From Micromonosporaceae bacterium (lineage in GTDB: Bacteria > Actinomycetota > Actinomycetes > Mycobacteriales > Micromonosporaceae), in the NCBI GenBank assembly GCA_017354595.1, contig JAFMQQ010000259.1:1-5271 (forward strand): a stretch of 5,271 nt of DNA. The letters are read 5' to 3'. The notes under the pieces are model-generated. The model made no database searches, had not been told where the DNA came from, and saw nothing but the letters and a program-made list of their open reading frames with translations. Below are positions 1-5,176 of this stretch, piece by piece; the stretch's first letter is position 1, and each line of letters starts with the position of its first letter. The translations under genes and the position numbers were made by a program.

Positions 1-466
1 CGTCGGCGTACTGGGCCGCGTGCGGGTCGGGCCGGCTGCCGAACACGCCGAGGCAGAGCCGGCCGACCGAACCGGCCACGCACCGGCAGTACGTCACCAG
101 CTCCTCGAAGGTCTGGTAGGTGCGCCCGGTCACGTCCATCCGTACCCCGTCGACCAGCTCGCCGAAGGCGGAGAGCGGGATCGGGTAGCGCCGGGCCGCG
201 TCCGCGACGGCGATCAGCACCGGGTCGTCGCCACGCTCCGGGTCGGCCAGGCTCGCCTGCACCTCGGCGAGCGCGACCAGCTTCCGTTCGGCGGGCAGGT
301 CGCCGTCGCCGATGTCATCGATCCGCCGGGCCAGCGCGTAGACCGCGCAGAGCACCGCCCGCTTCTGCGGTGGCAGCAGCCGGATGCCGTAGAAGAAGTT
401 GCGCGCCGCCGCGCGGGTGATCGCCGCGCACTCGGCGTACGCGTGGTCGAGCTGCCGCTCGCTCAC
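1..466 (-). CDS. hpnD: Presqualene diphosphate synthase HpnD, 3' part cut off by the window edge
   Basis: Trans-isoprenyl diphosphate synthase of the squalene/phytoene synthase family. HpnD is known to condense two farnesyl diphosphates into presqualene diphosphate, the first committed step of bacterial squalene and hopanoid synthesis. Only the first 155 codons are visible; the family is usually near 300 residues. Reading the reverse strand I see RNFFYGIRLLPPQKR (22-36), the first Asp-rich motif ARRIDDIGD (46-54, D50 and D54 expected to bind Mg-diphosphate), DGVRMDV (106-112) and YCRCVAGSVGRLCLGVFG (126-143), all typical of HpnD. The second Asp-rich motif would lie beyond the left edge. I chose GTG at 466 because a GGAGG (479-475) sits 8 nt upstream. 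An in-frame GTG at 475 would add three codons but overlaps that GGAGG and forms a GTGA overlap with the hpnC stop. The gene is co-transcribed with hpnC and probably translationally coupled to it. The family call is firm; separating HpnD from HpnC rests on order and motif resemblance. Confidence 0.9.
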   Translation of the reverse strand, partial: MSERQLDHAYAECAAITRAAARNFFYGIRLLPPQKRAVLCAVYALARRIDDIGDGDLPAERKLVALAEVQASLADPERGDDPVLIAVADAARRYPIPLSAFGELVDGVRMDVTGRTYQTFEELVTYCRCVAGSVGRLCLGVFGSRPDPHAAQYAD

Positions 467-481
467 GGCGGTCACCTCCAC
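464..481 (-). promoter_or_regulatory. hpnD ribosome-binding site embedded in the hpnC stop region
   Basis: On the minus strand GGAGG (479-475) runs directly into TGA (474-472), the hpnC stop codon. GTG codons follow at 475 (overlapping) and at 466 (8 nt after GGAGG). The spacing favours 466 as the true hpnD start. Ribosomes ending hpnC stop on the initiation site of hpnD, the usual layout for translational coupling of two enzymes made in matched amounts. Confidence 0.7.
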
Positions 482-1377
482 ACCAGTGGGGCCAGGTGGC
501 GCAGCACGTCGATCCGGCGTACCCCCGGCGGGCGCGACAACACGTCCCAGCCGACCCGGCGCAGCCCGTCGATCGCGGCGCGCCCACCGGCGACGTACCC
601 GCCGACGGCGAGCTTCGCCCAGCCATGCAGCGACCGCACCAGCGGGGCGCCCGCGGCGAGCAGGGCGCCGGCCCGGTCCGCCTCGAACTCGATCAGCCGG
701 CGTAGCCCCGGCGACGCGGCCGGGGCGTCGAGATCGGCCTCGGTCACGCCGTAGCGCCGCATGTCCTCGCGGGGCAGGTAGACCCGACCGGCGCGCCGGT
801 CCTCGGCCACGTCCTGGCAGTGCTCGATGATCTGCAGGGCGGTGCAGACCCGGTCCGACCGGGTCACCGCCTCGGCACCCGCTGCGCCAGAAGCCACGGC
901 GCCAGAACCCGCGCCGCCAGAACCCGCGGCGTGGAAGATGGCCAGCACGATCCGGCCCACCGGCTCGGCCGAGAGCGCGCAGTAGGCCAGCAGATCCTGG
1001 TACGTCTGGTACGAGGTGATCTTCTGGTCCCACCGGTTGGCTTCGATCAGGTTGTCGAACGGCTCCTGGGCCAGATGGTGTGCCCGCACAGTGGGCGCCA
1101 GCCGGCGCAGTACCGGCTCCCGCGGTGTACCGCCCTGCCAGATGGTGGCCAGGTCCGCCGCGAAGGCGTCGAGCTGGGCCAGCCGGTCTCCATCCGCCTC
1201 GTCGCCAAGGTCGTCGATGACCCGGGCCACCTCGTAGAGGGCGACCAGGTCGCGCCGCAGGCCGGCGGGCAGCACCCGCAACGCCACCGGGAAGTTCTCC
1301 GCGCGCCGCTGCGCACCCAGGCGGTCGCGCCCCGGGCTCTCCCCGCCCTGCTCGGGGCGGGCGCTACGGCCGGTCAT
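472..1377 (-). CDS. hpnC: Hydroxysqualene synthase HpnC (squalene/phytoene synthase family)
   Basis: A 301-residue enzyme of the squalene/phytoene synthase fold. HpnC proteins convert presqualene diphosphate, the HpnD product, to hydroxysqualene, which HpnE reduces to squalene. Visible landmarks are the HpnC signature AENFPVALRVLP (26-37), the first Asp-rich motif ARVIDDLGDE (51-60, D55 and D59), NRWDQKI (114-120), and the second Asp-rich motif QDVAED (188-193, D189 and D193) followed by GRVYLP (197-202). Between the helix ending LAIF (145-148) and the helix starting SDRVCTALQ there is a Gly/Ala/Ser-rich stretch (about 150-170) made of 5-residue repeats, longer than I expect in this loop. ATG at 1377 was chosen; an in-frame TTG at 1392 would add five residues. 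Neither start has a clear Shine-Dalgarno sequence, so the start is only moderately certain. The gene is first of an operon with hpnD and divergent from the PucR-type regulator. Residues 1-25 are poorly conserved and of low complexity. Confidence 0.93.
   Translation of the reverse strand: MTGRSARPEQGGESPGRDRLGAQRRAENFPVALRVLPAGLRRDLVALYEVARVIDDLGDEADGDRLAQLDAFAADLATIWQGGTPREPVLRRLAPTVRAHHLAQEPFDNLIEANRWDQKITSYQTYQDLLAYCALSAEPVGRIVLAIFHAAGSGGAGSGAVASGAAGAEAVTRSDRVCTALQIIEHCQDVAEDRRAGRVYLPREDMRRYGVTEADLDAPAASPGLRRLIEFEADRAGALLAAGAPLVRSLHGWAKLAVGGYVAGGRAAIDGLRRVGWDVLSRPPGVRRIDVLRHLAPLVWR
884..928. repeat. 15-bp tandem repeat, three copies, inside hpnC
   Basis: Three consecutive 15-bp units on the plus strand (884-898, 899-913, 914-928) share the core CGCCAGAA. 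Units 1 and 2 match at 13 of 15 positions, units 2 and 3 at 14 of 15. Read on the coding (minus) strand they give the 5-residue repeats AGSGG, AGSGA and VASGA (HpnC residues 151-165). The period is a multiple of three, so gain or loss of a unit would change loop length without breaking the frame. Confidence 0.85.
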
Positions 1378-1436
1378 GGTTCGATGCTGCAACGAGGCAG
1401 CCGGAAGATCTGCGTTGAATCGAGTAATTCTGAGGC

Positions 1437-1490
1437 CACCGGGTTATCACGCAGGTATAAATCATGTGCGCCAGAACACCCGGGTAACCC
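1437..1490. repeat. Inverted repeat GGGTTA/TAACCC bracketing the TATA-like island
   Basis: GGGTTA (1441-1446) and TAACCC (1485-1490) are perfect inverted arms 38 bases apart. They sit in related contexts: CACCGGGTTATC at 1437 and CACCCGGGTAACC at 1477. The elements are 40 bp apart, close to four helical turns, with the only TATA-like sequence of the region between them. This would fit paired operator sites for a looping or dimeric regulator, but six-base arms can arise by chance. Confidence 0.3.
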
Positions 1491-1505
1491 TCTCCTTCTG
1501 TCCGG

Positions 1506-1535
1506 TGCGGTAGACCAGGATGCGGTAGACCAACA
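1506..1535. repeat. 15-bp direct repeat in the leader of the regulator gene
   Basis: TGCGGTAGACCA occurs at 1506-1517 and again at 1521-1532, within two adjacent 15-bp units that match at 13 of 15 positions. The repeat lies 45-75 bases before the proposed regulator start and is non-coding there, because the regulator frame has a TAG at 1526-1528. It could be a pair of binding sites on nearly the same DNA face (15 bp is about 1.4 turns) or simply a replication-slippage duplication. Confidence 0.75.
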
Positions 1536-1579
1536 AGTGCACGGTTCGCGAAGCGGTGGGGCGGGAGCGGGCGACGGAG

Positions 1580-2914
1580 ATGGCGGCAGGGGACCTGATG
1601 CACGGCGGGCCGAGCAGCGGCGCGTCGAACAGCGACGGATCGAACAGCGACGGATCGAACAGCTTGGAGCGGCTGGTACCGGCTCTGGTGGAGCGGTTGC
1701 CGGCGTTGCTGGCCGAGGTTCGGGGGCTGCTGGCCGAGGAGTGGCCGGACTACTCGGCCTTCATGGAGGCCGAGCAGGACGAGGTGCAGGTCGCCGCCGA
1801 GGCCTTCATGCGCTGGCTGGTGGACATCGCGGCGGAGGGCCTCGGCGCGGGCCCGGGGCATGCGCCGCGCGGCGCGGTACCGGAGCCGGGCGCGCAGGTG
1901 GAGCTCTTCGAGGAGATCGGGCGCATCCAGTGGCGGGAGGGGCGCGACCTGACCACGCTGCTGTCGGCGTACCAGGTCGGTGCCCGGGTCGCCTGGCACC
2001 ACGTATCCACCACGGCACTGGCCACCGGAGTGGCGCCGGACGCGCTGGCCGCGCTCGCCGAGGCGGTCTTCGTCTTCATCGACCAGCTCTCCTCCGCCTC
2101 GGCCCGCGGCTTCGTACTGGAGCAGAGCGAGGCCGCGGTCACCCGGGAACGGCTGCGCGACGAGCTGGTCGAGCTGCTGCTCTCCGACCGCGCGAACACG
2201 GCCACGGTCGAGGCCGCGGCGACCCGGGCCGGCTGGCCGCTGCCACGCCAGGCAGCAGTGATCCTCGTCGATCCGGAGAACCCGGTGGGTCAGGCGATGC
2301 TCGGCCGGCTGGACAGCTCCTGCCTGCTGATCCGGCGGCAGCGCGCGCTGCTCGGCGCGATCGTGCCGGACCCGGTGCTGCCCGGCCGGCGGCAGCGGCT
2401 GGTCACCGGGCTGCGCGGCGCCGGGGCGGTGGTCGGGTACCCGGTGGGCCTGGTCGATCTGCCGTTCAGCGTACGGATCGCCGAGGTGGCCGCTGCGCTG
2501 CGCCGGTCGGGGATCCTCACCGACGACCCGGTCTTCGCCGGGGAGCACCTGGACGCGATCATCGTGCACCGGGACCGGCGGCTGCTGGACGCGCTGCGCC
2601 GCCAGGTCCTCGCCCCGCTCGGGCAGCTGGCGCCGGCGGTACGGGAACGCCTGTGCGAGACACTCGCCTCCTGGCTGCGGCACATGGGCGATCGCCAGGC
2701 CATCGCCGCCGATCTGCACATCCACCCGCAGACCGTGCGGTACCGGATGACCCAGCTGCATGAGCTGTTCGGCCCGGCGCTGGAGGACCCGGCGACCAGG
2801 GCGCGGTTGAGCCTTGCGTTGGCCTGGGGCAGCGAGGTCACCCACGAGTCAACCGGCGCGCCCGGGCTGGTCGGGGTGGTAGCCCAGCCTCGGCGCGGCA
2901 ACCCCACTGGGTGA
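1580..2914 (+). CDS. PucR-type transcriptional regulator with RsbRD_N-like sensor region
   Basis: A 444-residue one-component regulator. The C-terminus carries a PucR-type helix-turn-helix (HTH_30): LCETLASWLRHMGDRQAIAA (358-377), then HIHPQTVRYRMTQLHELFG (380-398) and DPATRARLSLALA (403-415), the family pattern in which HxxTVRYR is the recognition helix. The N-terminal part (about 50-185), including QWREGRDLTTLLSAYQVGAR (117-136), resembles the RsbRD_N helical domain common in actinobacterial PucR proteins. The middle (190-330) would be the usual degenerate cyclase-like domain, weakly recognisable. Residues 15-28 are a low-complexity SNSDG repeat. The start is uncertain. ATG 1580 has GGAG 12 nt upstream; ATG 1598 (438 aa) has AGGGG 5 nt upstream; GTG 1556 (452 aa) has no clear Shine-Dalgarno sequence and is limited by an in-frame TAG at 1526. 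The gene is divergent from hpnC, so control of hpnCD and autoregulation are plausible but inferred. Its last 66 bases overlap the convergent fusion gene. The ligand is unknown. Confidence 0.88.
   Translation: MAAGDLMHGGPSSGASNSDGSNSDGSNSLERLVPALVERLPALLAEVRGLLAEEWPDYSAFMEAEQDEVQVAAEAFMRWLVDIAAEGLGAGPGHAPRGAVPEPGAQVELFEEIGRIQWREGRDLTTLLSAYQVGARVAWHHVSTTALATGVAPDALAALAEAVFVFIDQLSSASARGFVLEQSEAAVTRERLRDELVELLLSDRANTATVEAAATRAGWPLPRQAAVILVDPENPVGQAMLGRLDSSCLLIRRQRALLGAIVPDPVLPGRRQRLVTGLRGAGAVVGYPVGLVDLPFSVRIAEVAAALRRSGILTDDPVFAGEHLDAIIVHRDRRLLDALRRQVLAPLGQLAPAVRERLCETLASWLRHMGDRQAIAADLHIHPQTVRYRMTQLHELFGPALEDPATRARLSLALAWGSEVTHESTGAPGLVGVVAQPRRGNPTG
1625..1663. repeat. 15-bp tandem repeat, 2.6 copies, in the regulator N-terminus
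   Basis: TCGAACAGCGACGGA occurs twice in perfect tandem (1625-1639, 1640-1654), followed by nine identical bases of a third unit (1655-1663). It is in frame and encodes SNSDG, SNSDG, SNS, a hydrophilic, probably disordered N-terminal tail before the first predicted helix. Perfect identity of the two full units suggests recent duplication by slippage. Confidence 0.9.
2849..2914. other. Tail-to-tail overlap of the regulator and the fusion gene
   Basis: The regulator stop (TGA 2912-2914, plus strand) lies beyond the stop of the opposing gene (TGA read at 2851-2849, minus strand), so the two coding regions share 66 bases on opposite strands. The shared region encodes the non-conserved ends of both proteins: about the last 21 residues of each. 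No strong intrinsic terminator is visible; the best stem is GGCTGG (2865-2870) with CCAGCC (2884-2889) and a 13-nt loop, without a T-tract. Transcripts from the two genes would be complementary here. Confidence 0.85.
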
Positions 2915-5065
2915 GCGGACGTCCACCGCCTCGGGCGTACCGTCCTGGGGCGGGCTGCCGGGCGTCTGCCGCAGTTCGTTGAAGACCGCCTGTACCGCGT
3001 CGGCCAGCGCCTCGGCCGCCAGTCCGTCGGCCCCGGCCAACGTCGCGGGATCCACGCAGATGCCGAGGCACAGCCCGTCATCCCAGCCCAGTGCGCCGAC
3101 GGTGAACCCGGTGCCGGGCGCCAGCGGCAGGATCGGGTACGCGCCGGTCATCGGCGCGCCGGTCAGCTGCAGCAGGCTACGGGGGCCGGGCATGTTGGAG
3201 ACCACGCCGTTGAAGAAGCGGCGGCCATAGACGGTACGGGCGAACCAGGCGTGTACCGGCCGGGGTACCACTCGCATCACCGACCGCATCACGAAGGCGG
3301 AGGCGAGCACCCGGGTACCGGTTCGCAGCCGGCGCCCGGTGCGCCGGCTCACCTGGGCCAACCGCTCCGGCTCCGGCAGCGGGCCAAGCGGCAGGTCCAC
3401 CATGACCGCGGCGGTCAGGTTCCCCTCGGCCGCCGCACCCGGCTCCCGCGCCATCAGCGGTACCGCCACCCGCAGCAGCCCGTCCCGCCCGGCGCCCGTA
3501 CCGTCGCCGGCCGCGGCGCCATCCGGGCCGGCCAGGCTGCGGCGCAACCCACCCGCCACCACGCTGAGCACCACGTCGCTGACCCGGGCGCCGTACCGGC
3601 GGGCCACGCCGCGTACCTCCGCCAGCGGCAGCCAGAGGGTGGCGTACCGGCGCCCCGCCCCGCCCACCGGCAGCCGCAGCGGCGGCGTGCCATCCGTGGC
3701 GAGCTGGGCGAGCCCCACCACGGTACCGGCGGCGCGCCGGAGCGCTCCCGGCTTCCGGGTGACCGTGGGCAGCCAGTCCACCCGGGTACCCGCCTGCTCC
3801 GGCGCCGGGCCGACCGCCGGCGCGACCGGCTCCAGCATGGTCAGGGCCTGGGCGACGGTACCGATACCGTCGGATATCACGTGGTGCACCACGAGCACCC
3901 CGGCCGCCCGGTCCGGCAGGAACCCGGTGACCGCGATCCACCTCCACATTGGACGGTCGCGGGGCAGCGGGGTGGCGGCTAGGTCGCTGATCAGCTCGTG
4001 CAGCGCGGTCATGCCGCCCGGCCGACCGTCCGGCAGCGACAGGTCGTACGCCGGCACGTGCCAGTCCCAGTCCAGGTCCTCATCCGGGACCCAGCGCGGG
4101 CGGCGCCACCGACCCCGGTCCTGCAGCCGCTGGGTGAACCGGGGCAGCTCATCGAGGTGCGCCCGTACCGACGCGGCCAGCGCCTCCCGGCTGAACCGGC
4201 CGCCGCTGTTGTCCACCATCGCGATGCCACCCACGTGCTGGGCGGCTCCCGGCGCCTCGACGTGCAGGAAGAACTCGTCCGCCGCCGGTACCCGGTGGCC
4301 GGCCCGCCGGTACCGCCGCCACAGCGGCCGGCCCCGCCAGACCACCGCCACGCAGGCCCAGGCCGGCACGGCACCACCGACCGCGTCCAGCAGGTAGTGG
4401 TTCGCGGTCGCCATCACCACGAACGCCGTCACCAGTACGTGCGCGCCGCTGACCAGTTGCACCGACCGGCCGGTGCGGCGGCGCGCCCAGGTGAGCCGGG
4501 CCAGCACCAGGCTGACCCACATGGCCCAGGCGATGTGCAGCGAAGGCATGGCGGCGAGCTTATTGGCGTGCTCGACCATGGGCGAGCCCCAGGAGCCCCA
4601 GGTGTGCCCGATCCGTACCGTGTCGACGAACCCGAGACCGGGCAGCAGCCGGGGCGGCATCACCGGGTACAGCGCGAAGGTGACCAACCCGACGGCGTTG
4701 AGCAGCAGGAAGGAGTTGCGAACCAGGCGGTACTGGGCCGGCCGGCGCACGATCGCCCAGACCAGCAGGGCGAGGGCGGCGACCAGGTAGCTGGACGCGT
4801 ACTCGTAGTTGGCGATCGTACGCAGCACCGGGCGGCCGACCAGCCAGATGTTCAGCGCCGGTTCGATGTCCAGGTGCAGCAAGCGCTCCAGGTCGAAGAT
4901 CGCCTGGCCGTGCGCCCGGGCGGCGGCCACCCGGGCCGGGCCATCGGCGCCGGCGACCAGCGAGTACACGCCGAAGAGGGCGAGGCCGATCGCGACCTCC
5001 TGCCACCACACGGGCGCGTTCCGATTTCGGCCGGAAAAGTCCCGGTCGTGCGCGCCCATGGTCAC
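2849..5065 (-). CDS. Fused membrane PAP2-type phosphatase and WS/DGAT-type O-acyltransferase
   Basis: A 738-residue two-domain protein. Residues 1-245 form a PAP2-superfamily membrane domain of the inositol-phosphorylceramide-synthase-like kind. It has about six hydrophobic segments (near 22-39, 90-106, 117-134, 175-190, 205-221, 229-243), YPVMPPRLL (133-141), PSLH (174-177) and NHYLLD (222-227), where H177, H223 and D227 are the expected catalytic residues. Residues 262-700 form a complete wax ester synthase/diacylglycerol acyltransferase: WDWHVPAYDLSLPDG (333-347), LPRDRPMW (367-374), the catalytic HHVISDG (394-400), GNLTAAVMVDLPL (549-561) and VVSNMPGP (621-628) in the C-terminal WSD1 part. 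The likely job is to dephosphorylate a lipid phosphate such as phosphatidic acid and esterify the product with acyl-CoA, giving triacylglycerol; the substrates are inferred. GTG 5065 has a weak AGAAGA 5 nt upstream; ATG 5059 is the alternative. An in-frame TAG at 5077-5075 rules out any longer form. The gene stands alone and converges with the regulator. I recall similar fusions being annotated in actinobacteria but cannot verify this here. Confidence 0.92.
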   Translation of the reverse strand: MTMGAHDRDFSGRNRNAPVWWQEVAIGLALFGVYSLVAGADGPARVAAARAHGQAIFDLERLLHLDIEPALNIWLVGRPVLRTIANYEYASSYLVAALALLVWAIVRRPAQYRLVRNSFLLLNAVGLVTFALYPVMPPRLLPGLGFVDTVRIGHTWGSWGSPMVEHANKLAAMPSLHIAWAMWVSLVLARLTWARRRTGRSVQLVSGAHVLVTAFVVMATANHYLLDAVGGAVPAWACVAVVWRGRPLWRRYRRAGHRVPAADEFFLHVEAPGAAQHVGGIAMVDNSGGRFSREALAASVRAHLDELPRFTQRLQDRGRWRRPRWVPDEDLDWDWHVPAYDLSLPDGRPGGMTALHELISDLAATPLPRDRPMWRWIAVTGFLPDRAAGVLVVHHVISDGIGTVAQALTMLEPVAPAVGPAPEQAGTRVDWLPTVTRKPGALRRAAGTVVGLAQLATDGTPPLRLPVGGAGRRYATLWLPLAEVRGVARRYGARVSDVVLSVVAGGLRRSLAGPDGAAAGDGTGAGRDGLLRVAVPLMAREPGAAAEGNLTAAVMVDLPLGPLPEPERLAQVSRRTGRRLRTGTRVLASAFVMRSVMRVVPRPVHAWFARTVYGRRFFNGVVSNMPGPRSLLQLTGAPMTGAYPILPLAPGTGFTVGALGWDDGLCLGICVDPATLAGADGLAAEALADAVQAVFNELRQTPGSPPQDGTPEAVDVRSPSGVAAPRLGYHPDQPGRAG

Positions 5066-5093
5066 AATTGTCTTCTAACACGCCACCGCCCGG

Positions 5094-5121
5094 CTGACAC
5101 CGGCTAACCCCCCGGTGTCAG
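5094..5121. repeat. Perfect 10-bp inverted repeat upstream of the fusion gene
   Basis: CTGACACCGG (5094-5103) and CCGGTGTCAG (5112-5121) are exact inverted copies separated by an 8-base spacer. The element begins 29 bases before the GTG start of the fusion gene and, if the promoter proposed at 5148-5176 is right, lies inside its 5' leader. It could act as an operator for a dimeric repressor or as an RNA stem in the leader. It has no following T-tract on either strand, so a classical intrinsic terminator is less likely, although it could be a T-less terminator for a gene further right. Confidence 0.75.
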
Positions 5122-5147
5122 AACCGTCACCCCACCAACCCCCCGCC

Positions 5148-5176
5148 ATTCAGCTGATGTGGAACGGCCCTGTCAA
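5148..5176 (-). promoter_or_regulatory. Possible sigma-70-type promoter for the fusion gene
   Basis: On the minus strand there is a consensus -35 TTGACA (5176-5171), then a 17-bp spacer and CTGAAT (5153-5148) as a weak -10 matching the consensus at its last three bases. A start of transcription near 5141 would give a leader of about 76 nt containing the 5094-5121 inverted repeat. The -35 is convincing and the -10 is not, so this is a candidate only. Confidence 0.35.

Larger units (their letters stand above)
1378..1579. promoter_or_regulatory. Divergent intergenic region between hpnC and the PucR-type regulator
   Basis: About 200 bases separate the two divergent starts, so promoters for both should lie here. 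Two AT-richer islands stand out: 1412-1429 and 1443-1465. The second contains TATAAAT on the plus strand (1456-1462), readable as TTTATA on the minus strand; it could be a -10 element for either direction. I could not find a convincing -35 at the right spacing for either, so the promoters remain unassigned. Also present are a 6-bp inverted repeat GGGTTA (1441-1446) / TAACCC (1485-1490) flanking the TATA island, an ACCCGGGT palindrome (1478-1485), and a 15-bp direct repeat at 1506-1535. These are candidate regulator binding sites by position only. Confidence 0.5.

Noticed and set aside
20..754. Plus-strand open frames antisense to hpnD and the end of hpnC
   Set aside because: The reverse strand carries conserved squalene synthase motifs through the whole stretch; the plus frame has none.
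1478..1485. ACCCGGGT palindrome as a specific operator
   Set aside because: An eight-base GC-rich palindrome is common by chance at this composition; kept only as part of the intergenic description.
820..2763. Plus-strand open frame of over 600 codons running across hpnC, the intergenic region and the regulator
   Set aside because: It crosses two genes on opposite strands and reads as Gly/Arg/Ala-rich low-complexity sequence; a frame shadow due to scarce stop codons at high GC.
1364..2845. Long minus-strand open frame of nearly 500 codons antisense to the regulator
   Set aside because: Its translation is a Gln/Arg/Pro/His-rich mixture with no recognisable motif, typical of the antisense frame of a GC-rich gene. 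The plus-strand frame has clear PucR helix-turn-helix and sensor motifs.
2865..2889. Stem GGCTGG / CCAGCC as a bidirectional terminator between the convergent genes
   Set aside because: Only six pairs with a 13-nt loop and no T-tract on either strand; too weak to call in GC-rich sequence.
3998..5107. Long plus-strand open frame antisense to the PAP2 half of the fusion gene
   Set aside because: Low-complexity Arg/His/Gln/Val-rich translation without domains. The minus strand encodes catalytic motifs and well-formed membrane helices.
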